Below, one piece after another: positions 54,284 through 63,614 of a stretch of DNA of 64,000 nt. The notes under the pieces were generated by a model. The model ran no database searches. It was not told where the DNA came from and saw only the letters and a list, made by a program, of their open reading frames with translations. Origin of the DNA: Minicystis rosea (GTDB lineage Bacteria; Myxococcota_A; Polyangia; Polyangiales; Polyangiaceae); assembly GCA_001931535.1 (NCBI GenBank), contig CP016211.1, positions 14,895,501 to 14,959,500 on the forward strand, written 5' to 3'. Both the position numbers and the translations under genes were made by a program. Within the stretch, counting starts at the first letter, position 1, and every line of letters starts with the position of its first letter.

Positions 54284-56089
54284 CTACGCGGCGGCGGCCT
54301 TGGCGTCGCGCGGGAAGCAGGCGAGGATCTCGTCCGCGTCGAGCGTCTCGCGCTCGAGCAGGCCCGAAACCAGCGCCGCGATCTCGTCGCGCCGCTCGCG
54401 CACGATGTGGCGCGCGCGGGCGAGCTGATCGTCGAGGAGCCTCCGCGTGGTCTCCTCGACCCGCGAGAGCAGCGCCTCGCTGTGCGGCGCGTGACCGTCC
54501 TTCAGGCAGATGGGCCCGAGGTCGCTCATGCCGAGCTCCGCCACCATGCGGCGCGCGAGGCCCGCGGCGCGCTCGATGTCGTCGGCGGCGCCCGCCGTCA
54601 TGGTCCCCAGGATCTCCATTTCGGCCGCGCGGCCGCCGAGCATCAGGCAGATCTGATCCTCGAGGTACTCGCGCCGGTACATCAGCCGATCCTTCTCGGG
54701 CAGCGAGCAGGTCACGCCCAGCGCGCGGCCGCGCGGGAGGATGGAGACCTTGTGCACCGGATCGGTGTGCTCGGCGGCGACGCCGACGGCCACGTGGCCG
54801 GCCTCGTGCACCGCGGTCGCGTGCCGCTCGCCGTCGTCGACGAGCACGCCCTTGCGCTCCATGCCCATGATCACGCGGTCGCGTGCCCGCTCGATGTGGC
54901 CGACCTCGACCGCGGCCGCGCCCTCGCGTGCCGCGAGGATGGCCGCCTCGTTGAGCAGGTTGGCGAGCTCCGCGCCGGAGAAGCCGGGCGTGGCCTTGGC
55001 GATGTTGAGCAGATCGACGTCGGCAGTCAGCTCGATGGGCCGCGCGTGCACCTCGAGGATCTCGTGGCGGCCGCGCAGATCAGGCAGCGGCACCACGATC
55101 TGCCGATCGAAGCGGCCCGGGCGCACGATGGCCGGATCGAGGATGTCGGCGCGGTTCGTCGAGGCCATGACCACGATGCCCGTGGTGTGATCGAAGCCAT
55201 CCATCTCCACGAGGAGCTGGTTCAAGGTCTGATCGTGATCGCCCGAGGCCGAGTCGCCGCCGCGCCCGCGGGCGCGCCCCACGGCGTCGATCTCGTCGAT
55301 GTACACGATGCACGGCGCCGACTTGCGCGCCTCGGCGAAGAGCGAGCGCACGCGCGCCGCGCCCACGCCGACGAACATCTCTTGAAAGCTCGAGCCCGAG
55401 GCCGAGAGGAAGGGCACGCCCGCCTCCGAGGCCACCGCGCGCGCGAGCAGCGTCTTGCCGGTGCCGGGCCCGCCCGTGAGCAGCACGCCGCGCGGCGCGC
55501 GCCCGCCGAGGCGGCCGAAGCGATCGGGGCTCTTCAGGAACTCCACCGTCTCGGTGAGCGCCTCCTTCACCTCGTCCATGCCGGCCACGTCGGAAAAGCG
55601 CACCCGCGGGCCCGTCTCCTCACTGCCCGAGAGCGCGACGAAGCCGGCGCGCCGGCGGCGCTTCTCCAGCATCACGAAGACCGTGCCGAGCGCGCCGAGC
55701 GCCAGCGCGCCTCCGAGCACACCGCCGAGGCGGGCGGCCAAGGTCGGCTCGCGCCCGTCGAACGTGAGCGGCACGCCGGCGCCGACGAAGCGCTCGACCA
55801 GCGTGTGCCGCGCGTCGCGATCATCGACGATCGCCGTCAGCTTCTCTCCCGACGTCCGCTCCACCACGAAGCGTTCACCGTCGACTTGCACGCTCTTCGC
55901 GCTGCCGTCCGCGGCGATGCGCGAGAGCTCCGTGTATCCGATGGATCGCTCTTCGGCTTGGACGCGTGCCGCGCCGAACGCGACACCCCCGATGGCCAGA
56001 AGGCCGATCACAAGCGCCACGATCCACCGCCGCAACCGTCCCCGCGGCTCCTTCTCCGAACGTCGAGACTTCATCGTTCGCGTGCTCAC
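54284..56089 (-). CDS. ftsH: ATP-dependent zinc metalloprotease FtsH
   Basis: A 601-aa membrane protease. An N-terminal membrane helix (WIVALVIGLLAIGGVAFGAA) and a second (LGGVLGGALALGALGTVFVML) flank a short extracytoplasmic domain. AAA module: Walker A GGPGTGKT (about 205-212), Walker B CIVYIDEIDAVGRARG, SRH with STNRADILDPAIVRPGRFDR. The peptidase has HEAGH (about 428-432) and the downstream acidic ligand region (DDIERAAGLARRMV). FtsH removes misfolded membrane proteins. The internal fragment is complete, so it is likely functional, possibly one of several paralogues. Confidence 0.93.
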   Translation of the reverse strand: MSTRTMKSRRSEKEPRGRLRRWIVALVIGLLAIGGVAFGAARVQAEERSIGYTELSRIAADGSAKSVQVDGERFVVERTSGEKLTAIVDDRDARHTLVERFVGAGVPLTFDGREPTLAARLGGVLGGALALGALGTVFVMLEKRRRRAGFVALSGSEETGPRVRFSDVAGMDEVKEALTETVEFLKSPDRFGRLGGRAPRGVLLTGGPGTGKTLLARAVASEAGVPFLSASGSSFQEMFVGVGAARVRSLFAEARKSAPCIVYIDEIDAVGRARGRGGDSASGDHDQTLNQLLVEMDGFDHTTGIVVMASTNRADILDPAIVRPGRFDRQIVVPLPDLRGRHEILEVHARPIELTADVDLLNIAKATPGFSGAELANLLNEAAILAAREGAAAVEVGHIERARDRVIMGMERKGVLVDDGERHATAVHEAGHVAVGVAAEHTDPVHKVSILPRGRALGVTCSLPEKDRLMYRREYLEDQICLMLGGRAAEMEILGTMTAGAADDIERAAGLARRMVAELGMSDLGPICLKDGHAPHSEALLSRVEETTRRLLDDQLARARHIVRERRDEIAALVSGLLERETLDADEILACFPRDAKAAAA

Positions 56090-56283
56090 CTCGTCCCCCG
56101 CGACGCGCGGGACGTTGGGTTAGCGCGCAGCCCGACACGTTGCAGGCGATTCCCGAGGCGCGTGTAAAAGACCTGTCAGCCCTGCCGTCCCCTCTCGCAT
56201 TGTCGCAAATGGGAGGTTTGGAGAAGCCCTCCTTCCAGCCTGTTTTCTCGCTCGCGCCCGCTCGCTCGCGGCAATCGTGCCGA

Positions 56284-56500
56284 AGTGGTTTCCGCACCAA
56301 CGAACCGACCGCTGGCGCGCTCGCTCGCGACGAAGGTTTGAGCACCAACGAATCGGGCGCGGCGGTGATGAAGGTTTGAGCACCAACGAATCGGGCGCAG
56401 CGGTGACGAAGGTTTGAGCACCAACGAATCGGGCGCGGCGGTGATGAAGGTTTGAGCACCAACGAATCGGGCGCGGCGGTGCGCGAGGTTTGGGCGCGGA
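56284..56500. repeat. 38-bp tandem repeat array
   Basis: Four nearly identical units start (AGGTTTG) at 56334, 56372, 56410 and 56448 (GAAGGTTTGAGCACCAACGA, ATCGGGCGCGGCGGTGAT), with degenerate copies at about 56286 and 56486. Units are directly adjacent, without spacers, so this is a minisatellite, not CRISPR. Confidence 0.85.
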
Positions 56501-56524
56501 TGGGGCGCGCGGCGCACAAAACGA

Positions 56525-56559
56525 ATCAGGCCCGCTCACGCCGAGGCGGAGCGGGCCTG
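56525..56559 (-). terminator. Strong hairpin at the end of the small minus-strand gene
   Basis: TCAGGCCCGCTC and its complement GAGCGGGCCTGA form a 12-bp stem, 21 nt from the stop of the gene ending at 56581. No T-run is obvious. Confidence 0.6.
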
Positions 56560-56580
56560 AAGGAGAGGCGAGGGCGCCTC

Positions 56581-56940
56581 TCAGGCGGCGGGCTTCGCCG
56601 CCTTGGCGCGCTTCTTCGAGCTCTTGTAGAGATCGTAGAGGCGGGGCACCGGGTACGCCTCGATGCGCTTCTTGAAGCCGGCATCCTTGGTGCGGTTCTC
56701 GGAGGCGAGGATCTCGTCCACGAGCTTGGCGCGGGTGCCGAACTTCTCCTTCACCTCGGAGAAGATGGCGTGGAGGCGGAGGAGCTTGGCGTTCGACACG
56801 TGCTCGAGGCCGCGGTCGTTGCCACGGTCTTCGCTGGTGCGGCCGATCCAGAGCTCGTCCGTCGCGAGGGCCTTCACGGCCTCCACGAGCTTGGTCTTGT
56901 CGCCGAACTTGTCCTTCACGGTCGCGAGCGGGCTCTTCAT
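56581..56940 (-). CDS. Hypothetical small basic protein
   Basis: A 119-aa protein from ATG 56940 with GGAGC upstream. Helical and rich in Lys/Arg (MKSPLATVKDKFGDKTKLVE; KEKFGTRAKLVDEILASENR repeats a similar K-D/E-KFG-K-LVE motif at the two ends). A Lys/Ala-rich C-terminal tail (KKRAKAAKPAA) may bind nucleic acid. Two-fold repeat of KxKFGxxxKLV suggests a duplicated helical unit. Family not recognised. Confidence 0.7.
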   Translation of the reverse strand: MKSPLATVKDKFGDKTKLVEAVKALATDELWIGRTSEDRGNDRGLEHVSNAKLLRLHAIFSEVKEKFGTRAKLVDEILASENRTKDAGFKKRIEAYPVPRLYDLYKSSKKRAKAAKPAA

Positions 56941-57178
56941 GATCTGCTCCTTCGATGGGGCGCGAGATGACTCGCGCGGAAAAAGGGAGCGCTTTCTAGC
57001 AGAAGGACCGGACGGACCGCAAGGCCGCGCCGCGCTCGCCCCTCCGCTCCGTCCGCGTCGCCGAAGGCTCCGGTGGTGACGCGGTTCTCGCGCGGACATC
57101 CCTCGATTCGCTGGGTCGGAGCGTCGAGCCTCGCGGCGCTTCGCGCGGCCCACCCGGAATCGTGCTAAACGCGCGCGC

Positions 57179-58630
57179 ATGTCGTCTGGCAAGCCCCGGC
57201 TTCGCTTCGCCCCGTCTCCGACGGGCTACCTCCACATCGGCGGCGTCCGCACCGCGCTCTTCAACTGGCTCTGGGCGCGCAAGACGGGCGGCACCTTCGT
57301 CCTGCGCATCGAGGACACCGATCAGGAGCGGAGCACGCCCGAGAACGAGCAAATCATCCTGCGCGACATGCGCTGGCTCGGCCTCAACTGGGACGAGGGC
57401 CCGGAGGTCGGCGGGCCGCACGGGCCGTACCGTCAGATGGAGCGGCTCCCGGTCTACCAGGAGTTCGCGAACAAGCTCATCGCCGGGCGCGGCGCCTATC
57501 GCTGCTACTGCACCAAAGAGGAGCTCGACGCCCAGCGCGCGGCGCTCAAGGCGCGCGACCCCAAGGCGCAGTTCCGCTACCCGGGCACCTGCCGCGATCG
57601 CACGGACACGCCGGATCGGCCCTGGGTCCTGCGCATGCGCGCGCCCAGCACCGGCGCGGTCACCTACCACGATCTCGTCTTCGGCGAGGTCACGACGCCC
57701 AACAACACGCAGCAGGATCAGGTCCTGATGCGCGCCGACGGCGTGCCGCTCTACAACTTCGGCGCCGTCGTCGACGACATCACCATGGGCATCACGCTCG
57801 TGGGCCGCGGCCGCGATCACATGATCAACACGCCCGTGCAGATCCTCCTTTACGAGGCGCTCGGCCACGCGCCGCCGCAGTTCGCCCACCTGCCGATGAT
57901 GCTCTCGCCGAAGGGCGAGAAGCTCTCGAAGCGCCACGGCGCGGTGAGCGTCGGCGAGTACCGCGATCTCGGCATCACGCCGCCCGCCCTCCTCAACTAC
58001 CTCGTGCGCTTCGGCTGGTCGTACGGCGACGAAGAGGTCTTCTCCATGGCCGACCTCACCCAGAAGTTCGACTGGGCGCGCTGCGGCACGAGCGATGGCA
58101 AGTTCGACATGGCGAAGCTCACGGCCATCGACTTCGAGCACCTGAAGGCGCCGGCGCTCACGAGCGACGAGAGCTACGCCGACGGCGTCATCCCGTTCCT
58201 CGCGAAGCGCGGCATCGAGTCCGCCGATCGCAAGACGGTGCTCGCCGCGCTCCCGCTCATCCGCCCGCGCGCGCAGACGTACACCGAGGCGGCCGACGCG
58301 CTCGATTTCTTCTTCCGCGATCTGCCCGTGTACGACGAGAAGGCCGTGAAGAAGTTCCTCGTCCCCGAGAAGGCCGCGCGCCTCGCCGATCTGCGCAAGG
58401 TCATCGCCGACGCGCCCGACTTCGCGGGGAAGCCGCTCGAGGCGCGGGTGAACGCGTGGCTCGCCGAGAACAAGCTCGAGCTCAAGGACGTGGCCCAGCC
58501 CGCGCGCGTCGCGGTCACGGGGCGCACCGCGTCGCCGGGCCTCTTCGAGGTCTTCGAGATCCTGGGCCGCGAGCGCACGCTCCTCCGGCTCGATCGTGGC
58601 ATCGCCCTCGTCGCCGCGGCGGCCGGCTGA
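57179..58630 (+). CDS. gltX: Glutamyl-tRNA synthetase
   Basis: A 483-aa class I synthetase. Motifs: FAPSPTGYLHIGG (HIGH) near the N terminus; KLSKR (KMSKS-like) at 248-252; RIEDTDQERS in the catalytic core; CYC with a later Cys (GTCRDR) in the position of the zinc-binding insert. The full-length anticodon-binding helical part is present, so it is not a GluQ-type truncated enzyme. The gene starts at an ATG with no strong Shine-Dalgarno. Likely co-transcribed with the next gene (3 bp apart). Confidence 0.95.
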   Translation: MSSGKPRLRFAPSPTGYLHIGGVRTALFNWLWARKTGGTFVLRIEDTDQERSTPENEQIILRDMRWLGLNWDEGPEVGGPHGPYRQMERLPVYQEFANKLIAGRGAYRCYCTKEELDAQRAALKARDPKAQFRYPGTCRDRTDTPDRPWVLRMRAPSTGAVTYHDLVFGEVTTPNNTQQDQVLMRADGVPLYNFGAVVDDITMGITLVGRGRDHMINTPVQILLYEALGHAPPQFAHLPMMLSPKGEKLSKRHGAVSVGEYRDLGITPPALLNYLVRFGWSYGDEEVFSMADLTQKFDWARCGTSDGKFDMAKLTAIDFEHLKAPALTSDESYADGVIPFLAKRGIESADRKTVLAALPLIRPRAQTYTEAADALDFFFRDLPVYDEKAVKKFLVPEKAARLADLRKVIADAPDFAGKPLEARVNAWLAENKLELKDVAQPARVAVTGRTASPGLFEVFEILGRERTLLRLDRGIALVAAAAG

Positions 58631-58633
58631 TCG

Positions 58634-59599
58634 ATGTCCCTCGACATCGCGCACCTCTTCGCGGGGCCCGGCGGCTTCGGCCACGATCTCTCGCCCACGC
58701 AGGCCGCCCTCAAGGCGTTCTTCCCGATCGTCGCCTTCATCGGCCTCGCGCCCGTGCTCTGGCTGTTCTTCGGCCGCACCTGGCGCGAGCTCGATCTCGC
58801 CGCCCACGAGCACCAAAAGAAGACGCTCGCCGCGGGCGGCTACGACTTCCGCCCCGCGGTGCTCTTCGCCATCACCGCGCTCGTCCTCACCATGCAGGAG
58901 TATTACGGCGGCCGCGGCTTCTACGAGGAGCACTTCAAGCCGGTCCTGCGCGAGCTCGAGGTGCGCGCCCTGGTCGACAAGAACAGCCTCGGCCGCTTCG
59001 TCGACATCCGTAAATACAACGAGCTCTACAGCTACACCTGGTGGGCCTTCAACCGCGTGGCCGGCTACACCATCGTGCCGATGGTGATCTGGAAGATCAT
59101 CTTCCGGAAGGACAGCCTCCTCGACATGGGCCTGCGCACGCGCGGCTTCATGAAGCACGCGTGGATTTACGGCCTCTGCCTCCTCGTGGTGCTGCCGGCG
59201 GTCTTCATCGCCTCGCGCTCGCCGGAGTTCTCGAATTACTACCCGTTCTACAAGCACGCTTCGCGCTCGTGGTTCGATCTCGCCTGCTGGGAGGTCATGT
59301 ACTTCGCGCAGTTCTTCGCGCTCGAAGTCTTCTTCCGCGGCTTCTGGCTCTCGGGCCTGCGCACCACGCTCGGCTCCGGCGCCATCTTCGCGATGTGCGT
59401 GCCTTATTGCATGATCCACTACGGCAAGCCCTACCTCGAGGCGGCCGGCGCCGTGGTCGCCGGCATCGCGCTCGGCTCGCTGGCGATGCGCACGAAGAGC
59501 ATCTATTCAGGCTTCCTCGTGCACGTGACCGTCGCCCTCTCGATGGACCTGCTCGCGCTCGCCAGCCACCACGCGCTCCCCAAAGTCCTCTTCGGATGA
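58634..59599 (+). CDS. CPBP-family intramembrane metalloprotease
   Basis: A 321-aa protein with about eight membrane helices. The CPBP/Abi signature is present in variant form: ALEVFFRG (a single Glu231 instead of the usual EE, with Arg235), MIHYGKP and GFLVHVTVALSMD. Enzymes of this family cleave prenylated or other membrane substrates. Its 3-bp gap after gltX suggests one transcript. The reduced EE motif is a notable departure, though single-Glu members may exist. Confidence 0.78.
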   Translation: MSLDIAHLFAGPGGFGHDLSPTQAALKAFFPIVAFIGLAPVLWLFFGRTWRELDLAAHEHQKKTLAAGGYDFRPAVLFAITALVLTMQEYYGGRGFYEEHFKPVLRELEVRALVDKNSLGRFVDIRKYNELYSYTWWAFNRVAGYTIVPMVIWKIIFRKDSLLDMGLRTRGFMKHAWIYGLCLLVVLPAVFIASRSPEFSNYYPFYKHASRSWFDLACWEVMYFAQFFALEVFFRGFWLSGLRTTLGSGAIFAMCVPYCMIHYGKPYLEAAGAVVAGIALGSLAMRTKSIYSGFLVHVTVALSMDLLALASHHALPKVLFG

Positions 59600-59613
59600 C
59601 GCGTGATCGAATT

Positions 59614-59631
59614 GGGGCCGCGAGCGGCCCC
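59614..59631. repeat. GGGGCCGC palindrome, copy B
   Basis: GGGGCCGCGAGCGGCCCC, closely related to 42783-42800 (there with a TC centre), again a few bases after a plus-strand stop codon. Two tandem 40-bp copies of CCCCAAACCCC-containing sequence (59628-59707) follow. Confidence 0.5.
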
Positions 59632-59815
59632 AAACCCCGCGCCGGACGAGCCGGCACCGATCACGATCCCCAAACCCCACATCAGATGAGCCGGCGCTGA
59701 TCGCGCGCGGGAGCCCCACGCTCCGGCCGTGGGACCACCGTGCCCAGCGCATGCGCTCGAGCTTCGACGTACGGAATCGGAGCATCGATTGCGGCGCAAT
59801 GATTTAGGATGCCTC

Positions 59816-60925
59816 ATGCGGTTTCATTCCATCCATTTCGGTGCGGCATTCGTCCTCTTCGCCGCAATGGGAGCGTGCGGTCGCTCCAACCTCGGCGCTG
59901 ATCTCGAGACTGCCGGCTCCGAGGGCGGGCTCGGCGGCCAAGGTGGTTTCAGCGGCACGGGCGGTAGCCAGGGTGGTTTCGGCGGTTTCGGCGGCCAAGG
60001 TGGTTTCGGCACCTCGACGGCCATCTCCTCGTCGAGCGTCGTGTCCTCGGTGAGCGCTTCGTCCTCAAGCGTCGTGTCGTCGAGCAGCGCTTCGTCGAGC
60101 AGCTCGTCATCCAGCTCTTCGTCGAGCAGCTCTTCTTCTTCGAGCTCCTCATCCTCGAGCAGCTCTTCGTCGAGCAGCTCTTCGTCCTCTTCGTCGGGCA
60201 CCGTCGCCTTCTGCGGTGATGGCAAGGTGGACCCGGGCGAGCAATGCGATCTCGGCAATGCCAATGCCGATCGACCGGCATTGCAGGTCAGGCAGGGAAG
60301 CCTGGTGTTCGGCGTGGCCCCCGTGCAGGCGGCGCAGAGCGCGGTGTCGTTCTACAACTACTTCTCGGCCAGCGGGCACACCGGGTTCGAGGCGCTCGGC
60401 ACGAGCAATCTCTTCTTCTATCGCAACACCGGCAACAGCATTCTCAGCCTCGTCGTCGAGCACGGCATCGATCTGGACAGCTCGGGCCAGGATCAGCCGG
60501 AGTCGCACGTCATCATGAATTTCGCCGGCGTGCCCGGCGCCGCGTCGCTGGCCCTCTCCGACGACATGGGCGACGCGTCCACGCCGCTGCCGGGCGTGGT
60601 GCACGGCAACTGGCACTTTCAGAGCAACAGCGATGGCGCCGTGATCGCGGGCCTGCCGATCCCGGGCACGTGGTCGATCCTCGTCGCTTCCCAGTTCCTT
60701 CAAGGGATCACCGCATATCGCTGGGTGAAGGACGACGGGACGACGGTGAGCTTCGACCTCGGCACCTCGGTGATCCTCACCGCGTTCAACTCGCCCTCGT
60801 CGTGCCGCAAAGACTGCTCGATTCCCATCTGCGGCGACGGTGTGCTCGACGGCGGCGAGGTCTGCGACGACGGCAACACCGTCGGCGGTGACGGATGCGC
60901 GGCCAACTGCAAATCCCTCCAATGA
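59816..60925 (+). CDS. Ser-rich lipoprotein with Cys-rich (DUF4215-like) repeat
   Basis: A 369-aa protein; lipobox GACG in FVLFAAMGACGRS. After a Gly/Gln/Phe-rich stretch, a run of mostly Ser (about residues 70-125, encoded by TCG/AGC-rich DNA) acts as a flexible stalk. The CGDGKVDPGEQCDLGN motif begins the first Cys-rich element; the middle is beta-rich and jellyroll-like (HGNWHFQSNSDGAVIAGLPI); CGDGVLDGGEVCDDGNTVGG at the end is the myxobacterial Cys-rich repeat. Surface protein of unknown ligand. Confidence 0.8.
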   Translation: MRFHSIHFGAAFVLFAAMGACGRSNLGADLETAGSEGGLGGQGGFSGTGGSQGGFGGFGGQGGFGTSTAISSSSVVSSVSASSSSVVSSSSASSSSSSSSSSSSSSSSSSSSSSSSSSSSSSSSSSSGTVAFCGDGKVDPGEQCDLGNANADRPALQVRQGSLVFGVAPVQAAQSAVSFYNYFSASGHTGFEALGTSNLFFYRNTGNSILSLVVEHGIDLDSSGQDQPESHVIMNFAGVPGAASLALSDDMGDASTPLPGVVHGNWHFQSNSDGAVIAGLPIPGTWSILVASQFLQGITAYRWVKDDGTTVSFDLGTSVILTAFNSPSSCRKDCSIPICGDGVLDGGEVCDDGNTVGGDGCAANCKSLQ

Positions 60926-60928
60926 GCA

Positions 60929-60956
60929 GCGCCGGCCCTCGACGCGGGGCCGGCGC
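60929..60956. terminator. GC-rich hairpin after the lipoprotein gene
   Basis: GCGCCGGCCC (60929-60938) with GGGCCGGCGC (60947-60956), 4 nt after the stop; no T-run. Confidence 0.45.
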
Positions 60957-61160
60957 TCGCCGCGGCCGGTCGCGTGGTGGGGCGGGTGCGGTCGCGCTCG
61001 CGGGGCTCCTCACCCGGCGAGGGCCTGCGGACAGGGCAAAGCCCGTGGCCGGCGGGCAACATCCGGGCGGCGTGGTGGGGGCGGTCGCGACCCGTGTGCA
61101 GGGAGAGCGTGCTTCACCGCCGCCGCCGCCGTGTCACGTGCTAGGCTGCCGGCTCCACAG

Positions 61161-61427
61161 ATGGCCGCGACGATTGATCAGCTCCTCAAAGTCTGCCGCG
61201 AAGTGATCGGACCGCTCGTGCGCGCAGACGGCGGCGAGCTGTACGTCGTCGCCGTCGAGCCCGATCACCTCACGCTCCACCTCGCCGGCACCTGCGCCGG
61301 TTGTCCGGGGGCCGTGCTCACCGTGCGCGGCGTGATCGAGCCCGCCGTGCACGCCATCGCGCCCTCCGCCCGTGTCGTCGTGACGAGCGGCGCGCGCGTG
61401 CCCGAAGGTGCGTCGATCGTTGCGTGA
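61161..61427 (+). CDS. NifU C-terminal domain-like protein
   Basis: An 88-aa protein from ATG 61161 that is essentially one NifU C-terminal domain: LLKVCREVIGPLVRADGGEL and a CAGCPGA (Cys45 and Cys48) motif that binds an iron-sulfur cluster. Such single-domain proteins act as Fe-S scaffolds or carriers. Two open reading frames upstream are not genes. Converges with a lipoprotein gene. Confidence 0.85.
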   Translation: MAATIDQLLKVCREVIGPLVRADGGELYVVAVEPDHLTLHLAGTCAGCPGAVLTVRGVIEPAVHAIAPSARVVVTSGARVPEGASIVA

Positions 61428-61452
61428 GTCGATCACGATGAGGCTCCCTCGA

Positions 61453-61899
61453 TCACGGGGCCGGTGAGAACGTCGTCGTCTCCAGCAGCACGTTGCCCGG
61501 GGCGCGCAGATCCATGCCCGTGAAGGTGGGCGTGGCGCCGAGCTCGCGGACCTGCGCAGCGATCGGGCGGCCATCGATGGCGCGATCCGAGAAGACGATG
61601 TGGATGCGGACGTTGCCCTCAGCCGGAGGGATTTTGTAACGCGTGCTCCCGATGGGCGCGCCCGCGGGACAGGGGATGGCCTCGTTCGGATCGAGCGGCG
61701 TGAGCTGGCGGACGATGCCTTTGGCGGCGATCGTGTAGACCAAGCAGAACGGCGGCAGACCCGCGGCGGGAATCAGCTCGATGGACGAGGGACCGACGGC
61801 CCGCACCTCGACGCGCTTCGCCGCGACGGGCGCCTTCGAGCACGCGCCGAGCACGAGCATTGCGATCCACAGCACGGCGACACGCGCCCGACGGGCCAC
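61453..61899 (-). CDS. Small lipoprotein
   Basis: A 148-aa protein; GTG 61899 has GGAG 5 nt upstream and gives signal ARVAVLWIAMLVLGACS with lipobox. Mature part is mainly beta with a single Cys pair (FCLVY and PCPAG). Family not recognised. The open frame upstream is longer but lacks coding character. Confidence 0.65.
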   Translation of the reverse strand: MARRARVAVLWIAMLVLGACSKAPVAAKRVEVRAVGPSSIELIPAAGLPPFCLVYTIAAKGIVRQLTPLDPNEAIPCPAGAPIGSTRYKIPPAEGNVRIHIVFSDRAIDGRPIAAQVRELGATPTFTGMDLRAPGNVLLETTTFSPAP

Positions 61900-61937
61900 G
61901 TGCGCTCCATGAGAAGGAAGCCGCGAGCCGCTTGCGA

Positions 61938-62381
61938 TCACGCGTCCGGAGCCGAGTCGCCGCCCTCTTGCAAAGGAGCGCGGAGAAGCTCGAGGCCCCA
62001 CGAGATCCCGAACGGAGGCGTCGGTGGTGCCGGAGACGGCGCAGCGTCGGCGCGCAGTCCGTCGGTATGGAGGCCGTCTGTGTGAAGGCCGTCTGCTTGA
62101 AGCAACGAGCGGAGCTGGCGCAGCTCGTCGCGGGTCACGGCTTCGAGCGCGTCGATGACGGGAAAATGCGTCCAATCGATTTCACCGGGGTCGGTGACGA
62201 CGACCTCTCGCAGCGGGTCGACGAGCCGCACGTCCCGCGGCTCCTCGCCGTTTTGGAAGCGATACAGCACGGCTAACCGCTCGTGCCGCGATAGCGTCCC
62301 CTCTCCGTCGCCAGGCGACTCGAGGAGGAGCGTCCTCCAACATGCCTTTCCCCCGCTGCGCATGCGCGCATGGTAAGCCAT
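61938..62381 (-). CDS. Hypothetical protein
   Basis: A 147-aa protein starting at ATG 62381 (MAYHARMRSGGKACW). Helical N-terminal half, a HFPVIDALEAVTRDELRQLR segment, and a C-terminal ADGLHTDGLHTDGLRADA stretch made of a short repeat. No signal peptide. Family not recognised; start uncertain. Confidence 0.5.
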   Translation of the reverse strand: MAYHARMRSGGKACWRTLLLESPGDGEGTLSRHERLAVLYRFQNGEEPRDVRLVDPLREVVVTDPGEIDWTHFPVIDALEAVTRDELRQLRSLLQADGLHTDGLHTDGLRADAAPSPAPPTPPFGISWGLELLRAPLQEGGDSAPDA

Positions 62382-62570
62382 GATTGCGTCCTCGAGTGAA
62401 GCGCCATTCGACCGGGCTGCCACAGAAAGGTGGCAGCTTTGTGAAGCCGCTCCGCAAAATGGTCGGGCCGGGCGAAGAATGTGGGAACCCGTGAGATGAA
62501 ACTCTCCGCGGCTCCGTACGCGCATCCGGATTTTCATCGACGGATCGATACGGAGCAAACGGATCGTCGC

Positions 62571-63614
62571 TCAGGGCCGCGCGGACGCCGAGATACGAAA
62601 CACCCCGCTCGCGCCGCCGATCCAAACATCGTCGGCATTGCGTCCCAGCACGGCTTTGAACGGCCCGCGCGCTTTCGTCGCGACACGCCACGAAGCGCCG
62701 TCGAAGAACGCGAGCCCGTCGCCCACGAGCCACAGCGCGCTCGCCGATGATCCCCAGAGGGCGCGTGGATGCGCGATGGGCGAGGGCGACGTCTGCCACG
62801 CTTTGCCATCGAAGACGTGCACGCGCGCGGCCTCCGTCTCGAGGACGTAGGCGCGATCGCGGAGCGCGAAGAGCGCGTCGGCGTGCTGCCACGGGCCTTG
62901 ATTTCCCGCGGCTTCGAAGCGCGCGCCGAGGTGATAGAGCGTCCGCCCGCCGACGCCCCAACCCACGTCGTCGCCGAGCGTGACCTGCTCGATGTCGGCG
63001 GGCGCGGGGATCATCGTCCAACCGCTGCGGCGCTTGATGATGCAGAGCGTGGCCGGGCGACAGACGATCTCCGGATCCTTGGTGCCGAGGATGGCGACGA
63101 GCGCTCCATCGTCGTTGCCGAGCCGGCCCACCTCGCGCGCGCCCGAAATGAAGCCCTGCGGCTTCCATCGCAGATAGATCGATTGCGGGCCGCGCGCGGT
63201 GACGCGCGTCCCCACCACGCGCACCCGATCATCGCGCCCATAGAAGATGTCGAGGCGCGGCGGCCGATCCTTGATCACCGATCCCGGGAGCTTCGTCGAT
63301 CGCCACCCGTGCGCGTCGTGGATCCACGCCGTGTCCTCACCGAGCGCAGCCGCGTGCGGCGGCGCATCGAGCGCGAGCGCGCTCACGGGCGCCTCGATCT
63401 CGCGCTGCAACGTCACCTCGATCGTCGGCACGGGCGGCGGCGCTGCGGGCTCGGCCGACGGAGCGATCGTGGGCGCGGCGCTCGCGGCGATCGCCGGCGC
63501 GATCTCGGCCGCCGTCGTGGTCGCGGCGATCGGCCCGGGCGGCGGAGGAGGCACGGCCGCCGGTGCGCTGCTGCACGCGACGAGAGCGAAGGAGGAGACG
63601 ACGATGCACCGCAC
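62571..63614 (-). CDS. Lipoprotein with beta-propeller-like repeats
   Basis: A 347-aa protein starting MRCIVVSSFALVACSS (lipobox). An Ala/Pro-rich linker (about 18-60) leads to a repeated beta part with W-containing units (AWIHDAHGWRS, LYHLGARFEAAG, VHVFDGKAWQTSP, LAFFDGASWRVATK), like irregular propeller blades. Probably extracytoplasmic; partner unknown. Confidence 0.7.
   Translation of the reverse strand: MRCIVVSSFALVACSSAPAAVPPPPPGPIAATTTAAEIAPAIAASAAPTIAPSAEPAAPPPVPTIEVTLQREIEAPVSALALDAPPHAAALGEDTAWIHDAHGWRSTKLPGSVIKDRPPRLDIFYGRDDRVRVVGTRVTARGPQSIYLRWKPQGFISGAREVGRLGNDDGALVAILGTKDPEIVCRPATLCIIKRRSGWTMIPAPADIEQVTLGDDVGWGVGGRTLYHLGARFEAAGNQGPWQHADALFALRDRAYVLETEAARVHVFDGKAWQTSPSPIAHPRALWGSSASALWLVGDGLAFFDGASWRVATKARGPFKAVLGRNADDVWIGGASGVFRISASARP

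Noticed and set aside
56284..56500. CRISPR-like array
   Set aside because: 38-bp units are contiguous with no spacers; it is a tandem repeat.
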